DNA from: Promethearchaeota archaeon
Lineage (GTDB): Archaea; Asgardarchaeota; Lokiarchaeia; Sigynarchaeales; SOKP01
NCBI GenBank assembly: GCA_004524515.1
Contig: SDNV01000054.1
Location: forward strand, 1-18,060
Length of the DNA: 18,060 bases
Reading direction: 5' to 3'
Shown: in pieces, positions 1-7,075 of the stretch
How the letters are laid out: each line of letters opens with the position of its first letter
How positions within the stretch are numbered: position 1 is the first letter of the stretch
Notes under the pieces: generated by a model
Databases searched by the model: none
What the model was told of the DNA's origin: nothing
Seen by the model: only the letters and a program-made list of their open reading frames with translations
Made by a program: the position numbers and the translations under genes

Positions 1-15
1 ATTATTATAAAATAA

Positions 16-957
16 TTATAATTTTTTCAATAAATTGATAATTTCTTTATTAAGATTGTTTAGTTGATCTGCTAATTTAGCCGCTCTAGCACAATGTTTA
101 TTTAAATCCCCTAAGATAGCAGCTAACGCATCATCTTCGAGAGAGTTCGAGAGATTTATATTTTTTTCAATCAAAGGTTTAACTCTCTCATATACATTTT
201 CCTTTTTATACTCTACATCGTCTAATCCTTTTTTAATGGCTTTATTTAATGCTTCGAGAGTTTTCAAAAGATCGGGTATATTTGCTACATTTTCCGCTCT
301 TTTTCTTAAAAATTCTACTATTTCGGTTTCTTGAATTTGTTCTGCATAATCTGCTGCTTTCAAATAACTCTTTTTCGCTTTCTTAAAAACCATATTTTCA
401 TAATATTCTGATGCTAGTTTTATTTCTTGAGAAAGTTTATCTGGTATCTTCTCTCCTAAATTTATTAATTCCCTTGCCTCTTGAAGCTTTCCTTCATCAA
501 GCATTTTTTTTGTTTTCTCATTAATTGTTTCTTTAATGAGTTTTGGATTTTCTAATTTTTCCAATAGGCTTAAAAATGAGTTTAGATTGTTTTTAATTAT
601 TAATTGCATCTTTTTTTTGTCTTTGGTATAGTTTTGAAGTATATCTTCCTCAATTTTTTCAAAATGGCTTTTCAATGCCACTAAATCCTCATCTTCATTG
701 ATTATAAACCCGAGATAGAGATTTTTCAAACCAATGGATTCTGCATTTATTTCACTAGAGTAAAATCGCACTTCATCTCTGCTAGTTGTGGCATCACAGA
801 GATCTTTCTTACAGTGTTTATCTGCAAATTCTTTCAATACTTCAGGAGTTACTTTTTCATCGCTAAGATAATAATCCGCTATAATATTTGGTCCAAAGGA
901 CTGATCTATTTCATAGAGGAAAATTCCAGAAGGTATTTTTAATTCACCATTAATCAA
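16..957 (-). CDS. Asgard longin-like domain protein with helical (TPR-like) tail
   Basis: I do not recognise a named family. The first ~120 residues (GIFLYEIDQSFGPNIIADYY and what follows) have the alternating strand/helix look of the longin/roadblock-like domains that are abundant in Asgard archaea. Residues ~130-313 are almost entirely helical and charged, with TPR-like pairs near 155-215 (EARELINLGE, YLKAADYAEQ). No membrane segment or signal peptide is visible, so it is probably cytosolic, perhaps a scaffold or small-GTPase partner (inference). The only in-frame start is a TTG at 955-957, directly after an in-frame TAA. An ATG at 948-950 is one base out of register. A second gene with the same plan, longin-like domain plus helical tail, lies at 3168-4520. 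The gene diverges from ftr, and the 166-base gap between them must hold both promoters. Confidence 0.7.
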   Translation of the reverse strand: MINGELKIPSGIFLYEIDQSFGPNIIADYYLSDEKVTPEVLKEFADKHCKKDLCDATTSRDEVRFYSSEINAESIGLKNLYLGFIINEDEDLVALKSHFEKIEEDILQNYTKDKKKMQLIIKNNLNSFLSLLEKLENPKLIKETINEKTKKMLDEGKLQEARELINLGEKIPDKLSQEIKLASEYYENMVFKKAKKSYLKAADYAEQIQETEIVEFLRKRAENVANIPDLLKTLEALNKAIKKGLDDVEYKKENVYERVKPLIEKNINLSNSLEDDALAAILGDLNKHCARAAKLADQLNNLNKEIINLLKKL

Positions 958-1090
958 TTATATTTCTATGTTATTTAAGAATGTAGAGTTAATAAGTACT
1001 TCAATATAAAAATCAATTTGATCCTAAATAAATATGGTGATATCTAAGAAATATAGATAAGCTCGATTACTATTAACAGTTTATTAACAA

Positions 1091-1099
1091 TTTTTAAAT
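1091..1099 (+). promoter_or_regulatory. TATA-like box of ftr
   Basis: TTTTTAAAT is centred about 29 bases before the ATG at 1124. That spacing would place the transcription start at or next to the ATG, that is, a leaderless or nearly leaderless mRNA, which is common in archaea. No Shine-Dalgarno-like motif precedes the ATG, which fits. In such AT-rich DNA a match of this kind is weak on its own. Confidence 0.4.
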
Positions 1100-1123
1100 G
1101 CATGGTTAAAGACTAATAAATCT

Positions 1124-2050
1124 ATGACATTAATCGAAGATACTTACTGTGAAGCATTTGAGGGTTTATGTGTTCAATTGATGGTAACTGCTCAAGATGC
1201 GGAATTTTTAAATCGAGCGGTTAATGCATTTACCGCTCTACCTTCAACTGTGTTTGGAGATGCAGAAGGGGGGATAGTGAGATGGTTAAGTGAACAAGAA
1301 ACTATAGATGAAAGATTAGGAGCTATCGTTCAGTTATGGGTGACAGGTACCGGTAAAAAAGCAACTGCTAAATTTTATGAACAATTAGGAAGAAGAATGC
1401 GGCAAGGAATATTAGTGGTACCAACTACTGCTGTATTTGATTATTATCCACAAGAGACTGAACTGAAATTTAATATGATGGATAATGTGGGACATTGTGG
1501 AGATGGGTATGAATGGATTCTAGAGCGGTATGGGCGCAAACTCATAAATGTTCCTATTATGATGGGGTATGACTTCCTCATTGAAGAGGAGCTCTCTTAT
1601 GGTCCTGGAGTGATGGGAGGAAATTTATGGCTTTTTTGCGATTCTGTAGATTCCGGAATTAGGGTGGGAAGAGAAGCGGTAAGAATAATTGCTGAAATAG
1701 ATAATGTTTGTACAACTTTTGATGTGTGTTCCGCCGGATCAAAACCCGTACCGCCTGATGCGAAATACCCAGAAATCGGACCATCCACAAATCATCCCTT
1801 TTGTCCTACCTTAAGAGGGAAATTACCCTCTGAAGATTTTAAAGTTCCTCAAGGCGTAGAAGCAATCCCTGAAATAATTTTTAATGCTATAGATATAGCT
1901 ACTGTTAAGGAAACAATGTTAAAAATTATTGAAGGAATAATTGATATGGAGGGTCTTCTAAAAATTTCTGCGGGAAATTATGGAGGAAAATTAGGTAAAT
2001 TCAAAATTCCTTTAAGAGAATTAGGGTTAAAAGTAAATTATTTTATTTAA
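1124..2050 (+). CDS. ftr: Formylmethanofuran--tetrahydromethanopterin formyltransferase
   Basis: Ftr moves the formyl group between formylmethanofuran and tetrahydromethanopterin (N5 position) in the archaeal C1 branch of the Wood-Ljungdahl pathway; it is a soluble enzyme. The match to the methanogen family is clear along the whole length: EDTYCEAFEG at residues 5-14, PTTAVFD at 100-106, GRKLINVPIMMGYDFL at 137-152, GGNLWLFCDS at 165-174, SAGSKP at 203-208, FCPTLRGK near 226-233, and ISAGNYGGKLGK at 281-292. The length of 308 residues is close to the ~300 usual for the family, so the gene is complete. It starts at ATG with a TATA-like box ~29 bases upstream. It stands alone on its strand and converges with the DUF166 gene with a 16-base gap. 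No mch, mtd, mer or fwd gene is in this window. Confidence 0.96.
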   Translation: MTLIEDTYCEAFEGLCVQLMVTAQDAEFLNRAVNAFTALPSTVFGDAEGGIVRWLSEQETIDERLGAIVQLWVTGTGKKATAKFYEQLGRRMRQGILVVPTTAVFDYYPQETELKFNMMDNVGHCGDGYEWILERYGRKLINVPIMMGYDFLIEEELSYGPGVMGGNLWLFCDSVDSGIRVGREAVRIIAEIDNVCTTFDVCSAGSKPVPPDAKYPEIGPSTNHPFCPTLRGKLPSEDFKVPQGVEAIPEIIFNAIDIATVKETMLKIIEGIIDMEGLLKISAGNYGGKLGKFKIPLRELGLKVNYFI

Positions 2051-2066
2051 TTTTTCCCTTCGATTT

Positions 2067-2825
2067 TTAGAACAGTTGCTTTAAATTTTTAGTTTTAAAT
2101 TCTTCACGCCTTTTTCCTGCATACTCTCCTAATGGAGTATTAGGCAAAAAAAGTGAAGGATCTTCTTTTTCAATAGCTTCAAGAAGGTTTAATAAATGTT
2201 TTACTGCTGAAGATTCGCTCATTTCATCATGAGATAAAAGTACTGAGACGGGTTCTCGACATTCTTGACGAATATTTATTGCAAATAAGTTAAAAGTATC
2301 AGGGGTGACTTCCTTACCCAAGATAAGATCTATACTAGCATTCGAAGCCCCGCAAGGACTCTCTACTATTAATTCAGCATTTTTAATGATTGGCACGTTA
2401 TTTTCAGTATATTCTAGCTTAATTTTATAAATAGGATTTCCAAATTTCTCAAAATACCTATCTATTTCATCAATTCCCGTATCTGGAAGAGCATTACACA
2501 TACTAATAGGCATAATAATCTTAGGATTTAATTCTAAACTTTGATTTAGAAATCCAAGACCGAGATTTATAGCAAGTATAGTTGGTTTTCCACGAGAAGA
2601 TATTTCCATCACCACATCTGGATGCCTGACATATGAAATTAATAAGTCCGCATTTTCAATTGCGAGTTCTACATCATTCTTGAGAATAACTTCATCTAAG
2701 AAAATTGTAGGATCTTCTTCTTCCAATATAATAAGTTCAGCTTCTGGAAACTTTTTTTTAATGACAAGTATTGCGCGATCTCCATACTTACCATCAGATA
2801 TTATTAATATTTTAACATTAAGCAC
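2067..2825 (-). CDS. DUF166-family protein
   Basis: The N-terminus (VKILIISDGKYGDRA), ISYVRHPDV near residues 63-71, the ISMCNALPDTG segment around Cys110 and the SPCGASNASIDLILG segment around Cys158 are the pattern I associate with the archaeal DUF166 family, found mainly in methanogens and relatives. Some databases have labelled this family thymidylate-synthase-like, but I cannot confirm that activity. No membrane segment is seen. The two conserved cysteines, His68 and the C-terminal Cys189 could bind metal or act in catalysis (inference). The in-frame start is GTG at 2823-2825. An ATG eight bases downstream in the mRNA is one base out of register and would otherwise give the ideal start M-V-K-I-L. 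The gene converges with ftr, which may hint at a C1/folate-analogue link. Confidence 0.75.
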   Translation of the reverse strand: MLNVKILIISDGKYGDRAILVIKKKFPEAELIILEEEDPTIFLDEVILKNDVELAIENADLLISYVRHPDVVMEISSRGKPTILAINLGLGFLNQSLELNPKIIMPISMCNALPDTGIDEIDRYFEKFGNPIYKIKLEYTENNVPIIKNAELIVESPCGASNASIDLILGKEVTPDTFNLFAINIRQECREPVSVLLSHDEMSESSAVKHLLNLLEAIEKEDPSLFLPNTPLGEYAGKRREEFKTKNLKQLF

Positions 2826-2873
2826 CCTAAATATTCTAATATATTATTAGATTTTTAGATTAAAATTAATTAA

Positions 2874-3146
2874 TTACATGATTTTAAAGAATTTTCTATA
2901 TACTCAGCGATAATTAAGAAAGAAAAAGAAGATTTTATAATTTTTAGATTTATTTTCAAAAGGGAAGATTATAAAAATTTAAATCTAATAAATAAATCTT
3001 ACAATTTTTTAACAAATCTTTTATCTGATTTTAAAAAAAATGGGAAAATAAGTAACATTTCTATTAAAATTAAATATAAAGATTTTTTTATTAGATTTAG
3101 TTGTAAAAAACCTGATCATCAATTTTTAGGTATTAAGAATATTTAA
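2874..3146 (+). pseudogene. Small open frame without a start codon (gene remnant or rare-start gene)
   Basis: The 342 bases between the DUF166 and longin-like genes are not empty. From 2874 a frame stays open for 90 codons and ends at TAA 3144-3146. The predicted protein, with DFKEFSIYSAIIKKEKED at its head and KIKYKDFFIRFSCKKPDHQF near its end, looks like a small alpha/beta protein. Such a long open frame is unlikely by chance in DNA this AT-rich. There is no in-frame ATG, GTG or TTG. An ATG at 2878-2880 is one base out of register and stops after 11 codons; one more base after it would give M-D-F-K-E-F. I recognise no family. It could be a frameshifted gene, a remnant, or a gene starting at ATA or ATT. 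It ends 21 bases before the next gene. Confidence 0.45.
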
Positions 3147-3154
3147 TTTTAAAT

Positions 3155-3170
3155 GTAGAGTGATAATTTG
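3155..3170 (+). promoter_or_regulatory. Shine-Dalgarno-like site deciding a TTG start
   Basis: GAGTGAT at 3158-3164 resembles the anti-16S-complementary GAGGTGAT and lies just before the TTG at 3168-3170. This supports TTG as the initiator of the longin-like gene. The alternative in-frame ATG at 3153-3155 is followed at once by TAG. Confidence 0.45.
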
Positions 3171-4520
3171 ACTTATTTTAAATTGATTGTGGGATTAGAT
3201 TGTGGAGTAGACAAATCGGTTTGTCAATTTGGATATCCAGAGAATTGTTTTGAATGTCTATCAAAAAAATTTAATGAAGCTAATTTTTTAATGGATATCA
3301 TTGAAGTTACAGAACAACAATCTCAACAAAAACGAAAAGAAATTCTGTATAAACATATTTGGAGAAAATACCAAGATATCTCAACGATAAGACATTTAAT
3401 TGTTCTTACAAAAGCAGGATTACCTGCATTTAATATGGCTATAGGCGATTTACCTATTGATGCAACTCTATTATCCGGGTTTATCCAAGCCAATATTTCA
3501 TTTTCATCCGAGGAATTAACATTATTAGACCGAATTAATCCCGAAAAAAAATATTATGAATTTGAATATAAAAATTTTCACCTTCTTTTATGCATTGGTA
3601 AATTATGTAAAATTTGTTTGATCCTTGATAAAAAACCTTCAAATTCATTAAAAGAGTTGCTCTCAAATTTTACCAATTATTTTGAAGAAAATTATAAAGA
3701 TGAATTAGTCGAATTTGAAAAAATGGGTGATCTAAGCATATTAGATCCAGTTAGAGGATTAGTAGAAAAAACTTTTGATATCATTTTGAACTATCCGCTA
3801 ACATTAGCTTCTAAAATCCCACCGCATGTAATTGACAATCTTTCTCTTATTCAAAAAGCAATATATGAAACTGCAAAAGAACTACTAAAGGAAGATACAT
3901 ACTTTTTTATAACCTTACTCATAAATATGGTCTCAAAATTATTAGGATTGATCTCTCATGAAGAAATATTATGGAATATTTACCAATTATTACGCCAAAA
4001 TTTGATTATAAGAGCGAAATTAGATTTTGAAAGGGAAAAATTAGAGGGTGAATTAAAAGAAAAGAAAGAACGGGAAAATATAATTCGAAATATTATGGAA
4101 ATGAAGGATTTAGAAGAAATTATTTTCGAATGCCAAGATTTGAATGTTGAGGAGGCAAATATCAAAATTAATTCTTCATTAAATAAAGCAGAAATTGCTG
4201 AAAAAAATGCAGCCTATCAAGAAGCATTATATGAATATCAAAAAGCAATGAATTATGCTAAAGAATTCAATATGGATATCAAAATAGCTGAAATCTCGTT
4301 AAAAATCTCTGAGATTGTAAAAATTAACAATGAAGTGGAATTAAATTTTGCCATAGATCAAGCAAACAAATCAGAAAAAAAAAAGGATTATGTTATTGCC
4401 TTGAAATATTTATTTCAAATTAAAGATATTTTTGAAAGAGAAAAAGATCTAGAAAACAACCATAAACAATTAGAGAAACTAGAGAATAGAATTAAAAAAA
4501 TTCAAAACCATTTCAAGTAG
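3168..4520 (+). CDS. Longin-like domain protein with coiled-coil/TPR tail and N-terminal cysteine cluster
   Basis: Residues ~73-185 (HLIVLTKAGLPAFNMAIGDL, then AFxxG-type helices and LLCIGKLCKICLIL strands) look like the longin/roadblock-type domains of Asgard archaea, which act in protein complexes and GTPase regulation in better-studied relatives. Before it, residues 12-30 hold four cysteines (C12, C19, C27, C30), a possible metal site. The rest is helical: a long middle helical region, a coiled coil near 285-320 (FEREKLEGELKEKKEREN), then TPR-like pairs near 330-440 (YQEALYEYQKAMNYAKEF, YVIALKYLFQIKDIF). No signal peptide is seen. The start is TTG at 3168, because an in-frame TAG lies four codons upstream and a Shine-Dalgarno-like GAGTGAT precedes it; the next in-frame ATG is codon 42 and would remove the cysteine cluster. 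It converges with the transglutaminase cluster. Its plan resembles the gene at 16-957. Confidence 0.7.
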   Translation: MTYFKLIVGLDCGVDKSVCQFGYPENCFECLSKKFNEANFLMDIIEVTEQQSQQKRKEILYKHIWRKYQDISTIRHLIVLTKAGLPAFNMAIGDLPIDATLLSGFIQANISFSSEELTLLDRINPEKKYYEFEYKNFHLLLCIGKLCKICLILDKKPSNSLKELLSNFTNYFEENYKDELVEFEKMGDLSILDPVRGLVEKTFDIILNYPLTLASKIPPHVIDNLSLIQKAIYETAKELLKEDTYFFITLLINMVSKLLGLISHEEILWNIYQLLRQNLIIRAKLDFEREKLEGELKEKKERENIIRNIMEMKDLEEIIFECQDLNVEEANIKINSSLNKAEIAEKNAAYQEALYEYQKAMNYAKEFNMDIKIAEISLKISEIVKINNEVELNFAIDQANKSEKKKDYVIALKYLFQIKDIFEREKDLENNHKQLEKLENRIKKIQNHFK

Positions 4521-4562
4521 TACAGATACTAAATTATTAATTCCGAATAAAAAATGGAACGC

Positions 4563-5219
4563 TTAAAATCTCTTATTATCAGCTTGAATTTTATTAAAAG
4601 CCTTTTCGAGCATAGGTTTATATTTTTCAATTATCACTTCTTTAATCTCATCAAAGGGAACATCTGCAAATACGCCCCTATCATTAAGATATTCCACGAA
4701 GAGATTTCCCTGTTCATCATAAGACTGAAACATTGCATCGTGTTCGCCGTCAAATTCCACTAACACATAATTCCCTCTTTTAGAGCTTTCTTTATCAAAA
4801 GCGGGTGTTAACTTTATCCATTTTTGATTAATATATAATTCACTATATCCATGAACATAAAATACATTAGTTTTCATATAATCAATCACTTTTTGGGGTA
4901 TTTTATGATTAATTATATCACATAAGTGAATTCGAGCGGGAATCTTTACCACTCTTGCTAATGTGGATAATAAGATAGCTTTGGACACACAAAAACCATA
5001 CCCTCTACGCAAATTCATACTAGCTTTAAACGTGCTTTTAGTCAAATAAAACGATCCTTGTCTATAAATAATGTTATCTCTTACCCAGTAAAATAAAGCC
5101 ATTGCTTTTTCTTTATCAGTTTTTAAGCCTCTGGTGATTTGAATAGCTTTATTTTTTACTTTTGGTTTATAAAAGTCGAAAAATTCAGTAGGCTGAAGAT
5201 ATTGTTCTATACCACTCAA
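4563..5219 (-). CDS. Transglutaminase-like (cysteine protease fold) protein, paralog 1
   Basis: This belongs to the transglutaminase-like/papain-fold superfamily. The triad is visible as Cys77 in GYGFCVSKA, His123 in VHGYSELY and Asp142 in LTPAFD. Members act as peptidases, amidases or cross-linking enzymes; the substrate here cannot be read from sequence. There is no signal peptide or membrane segment, so it is probably cytosolic. It is the last of three tandem paralogs, starting a few bases after the stop of the second, so the two are probably co-translated. The start is TTG at 5217-5219. It aligns exactly with the ATG starts of the other two copies (six residues before YLQPTEFFDF), and a GGAG lies ~11 bases upstream. 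This is good evidence that the organism uses TTG as an initiator. Confidence 0.85.
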   Translation of the reverse strand: MSGIEQYLQPTEFFDFYKPKVKNKAIQITRGLKTDKEKAMALFYWVRDNIIYRQGSFYLTKSTFKASMNLRRGYGFCVSKAILLSTLARVVKIPARIHLCDIINHKIPQKVIDYMKTNVFYVHGYSELYINQKWIKLTPAFDKESSKRGNYVLVEFDGEHDAMFQSYDEQGNLFVEYLNDRGVFADVPFDEIKEVIIEKYKPMLEKAFNKIQADNKRF

Positions 5220-5224
5220 AATTA

Positions 5225-5878
5225 TTATAACTCCTGTCTTTTAGGAAACTCGTCTCTCTCAAACATTCCGGGATACATTTTGGTGAAAATTTCAGTAATT
5301 TGATCGATCGGCAACTCAGAATACGTACCATAATCTTCCACATACTCCACAAAAGCATTTCCATCTTTATCATGGGAATCAAAAAGAGCATCATTGTTTC
5401 CATCAAATTCTATGAGCGGTACAAATCCCGCTTTTAAAGCAGTGTCTTTATCAAAGACAGGGGTTAATTTCAGCCATTTCCCGTTTATTAATATTTCACT
5501 AATCCCATGACAATGAAATACATTGGTTTTCATCAGTGCTATTATTTTGGGACTAATTTTATGATTTATTATGTCTACCATTCTAATACGCGCTGGAATA
5601 CCAACTGTGCGAGCAAGAGCAGTTAACAGAACTGCTTTTGACATACAAAAACCATTTTTTCTTCTTAAAGTTACGGAAGCTTTAAGATTCGCCTTAATTT
5701 TAGGGTTGTACGTATACATATTATATTTAATATTATCTCTTACCCAATAAAAAAGAGCAATAGCTTTTTCTTTATCTGATTCCAAACCATTAGTAATCTC
5801 ATGGGCTTTGTTTCTAACTCTATCTCTATTAAAGTCCAAAAATTCTGTTGGTTGTAGATATTGGTCTAAATCAACCAT
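5225..5878 (-). CDS. Transglutaminase-like (cysteine protease fold) protein, paralog 2
   Basis: This is the middle copy of the tandem set, 217 residues and colinear with its neighbours. The catalytic triad is complete: Cys78 in NGFCMSKA, His124 in CHGISEIL and Asp143 in LTPVFD. The shared opening YLQPTEFLDF and the YWVRDNI motif at residues 44-50 mark all three copies as one subfamily. It starts at ATG 5876-5878, 69 bases after copy 3. The three have diverged well beyond recent duplication, most visibly in residues 52-70 just before the cysteine and in the C-terminal ~40 residues, which suggests different substrates rather than redundancy (inference). Confidence 0.86.
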   Translation of the reverse strand: MVDLDQYLQPTEFLDFNRDRVRNKAHEITNGLESDKEKAIALFYWVRDNIKYNMYTYNPKIKANLKASVTLRRKNGFCMSKAVLLTALARTVGIPARIRMVDIINHKISPKIIALMKTNVFHCHGISEILINGKWLKLTPVFDKDTALKAGFVPLIEFDGNNDALFDSHDKDGNAFVEYVEDYGTYSELPIDQITEIFTKMYPGMFERDEFPKRQEL

Positions 5879-5947
5879 GAGTAAAAAAAATAATTAGAAG
5901 TTTAAAATTTTTTTATTATAAAAATAACAGTAATAAAAATGAAATTT

Positions 5948-6616
5948 TTAGATTAATTTCCCGTTATTGTCCATCTTTACAGAACCATTGAGGAACATTC
6001 TATACATTTCATATTTTTCTCGAAAAACCTGATCAATCTCGTCGAGGGGTAAATCAGCATGCACTCCGCGGTCTCTAACATATTCGCCGAATTTTCTGCC
6101 ATTAATATCATAGGGAGGAAATACGGCATCATTCACACCATCAAATTCACACATCGGTAGAAAACCACCCCTTTTAGCAGTTTCTTGATCAAAGGAAGGG
6201 GTAAGTTTTATCCATTTGCCATTGAGATAAAGTTCTGAGAACCCATGGTAATACATAATCTTTTCTTTCATGAAATCGATTACTTTTTGAGAAACTAAAT
6301 GATTGATTAAATCTACTAAATGGATTCGAGCAGGAATTCCAACAGCTCTGGCTAAGGTGGATAACAATATACTTTTTGAAACACAAAATCCTTGACGCTT
6401 CTGCATTACTTTGCTAGCTTTAAAGTTATTAACAATAATTGGAACAAATAATTGCATATTATACCTGATAGTGTCTCTTACCCAGTAAAACAACGCTTTT
6501 GCTTTCTCTTCTTCTGTTTCACATTCACGAGTTATGTCTAGAGCTTTTTGTTTGACTTTAGACTTATGAAAGTCGAAAAATTTCGTAGGTTGTAAGTATA
6601 TCTCCATACTTTCCAT
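5948..6616 (-). CDS. Transglutaminase-like (cysteine protease fold) protein, paralog 3
   Basis: This is the first gene of the tandem set in transcription order, 222 residues. The triad is Cys78 (QGFCVSKS), His124 (YHGFSELY) and Asp143 (LTPSFD). No signal peptide, membrane helix or extra domain is seen; the fold fills the whole protein, which is small for the superfamily. It starts at ATG 6614-6616. The 94 bases before it, after the receiver gene, are AT-rich and probably carry the promoter of the cluster, though I see no distinctive box. A role in trimming or cross-linking Asgard proteins is possible, but the sequence does not show it. Confidence 0.86.
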   Translation of the reverse strand: MESMEIYLQPTKFFDFHKSKVKQKALDITRECETEEEKAKALFYWVRDTIRYNMQLFVPIIVNNFKASKVMQKRQGFCVSKSILLSTLARAVGIPARIHLVDLINHLVSQKVIDFMKEKIMYYHGFSELYLNGKWIKLTPSFDQETAKRGGFLPMCEFDGVNDAVFPPYDINGRKFGEYVRDRGVHADLPLDEIDQVFREKYEMYRMFLNGSVKMDNNGKLI

Positions 6617-6710
6617 GATTATGTTAAATGGTGTTTATATTTTAATTTTTATCTTTATTAATCAGAAGTGAACTTTAAGTACCATTTTTTAAAAATTTTT
6701 CATTTTACAA

Positions 6711-7075
6711 CTATTTTAAAGCTTTTTGAATATTCTCAATTAATCTTTTCATATTAAATGGTTTTTCTTTGAAGCTAATTGCTCCAATAGATAGTGCTGT
6801 TTCTTTAATAGATTGATCAGCACTTGCAAAAATGATTTTTGAGGTATTATCAATTTGTAAAATTTCTTTTGTAGCTTCAATTCCATTCTTAATGGGCATC
6901 CGATGATCCATTAAAATAATATCTGGTTTCACCGAAAATGATTTATACAAATTAATAGCTTCTTCTCCATTTCTAGCAATTTTAACTTCTTCATATCCTG
7001 AGAACTTAAGCATTTTTTCATACATTAGGCTTAGAGAGGGATCATCTTCTACAATAAGAATTGAAACTATTTCAT
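6711..7075 (-). CDS. Stand-alone response regulator receiver (CheY-like), start out of frame
   Basis: This is a single receiver domain with no output domain. It has the acidic pair (ILIVEDDP), the phospho-acceptor Asp in IILMDHRMP, the switch Ser in IIFASAD and the conserved Lys in SFKEKPF. It should receive phosphate from the kinase encoded just upstream. The obvious start is the ATG at 7073-7075, which overlaps the kinase stop as ATGA. That ATG runs into TAG after two codons. One extra A would give M-K-I-V-S-I-L-I-V-E-D-D and place the phospho-Asp at residue 57, as in CheY. In the correct frame there is no ATG, GTG or TTG until Met at 7025, which would delete strand 1 and the acidic pair. 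So either an ATA/ATT start, a frameshift or a sequence error is involved. Confidence 0.85.

Noticed and set aside
4554..4763. 69-codon plus-strand frame at the end of transglutaminase copy 1
   Set aside because: It is antisense to the conserved C-terminus of copy 1 and shows no recognisable motif.
5185..5406. 73-codon minus-strand frame between transglutaminase copies 1 and 2
   Set aside because: It overlaps the C-terminus of copy 2 in another frame, has a Met-rich unlikely composition, and both real genes are intact.
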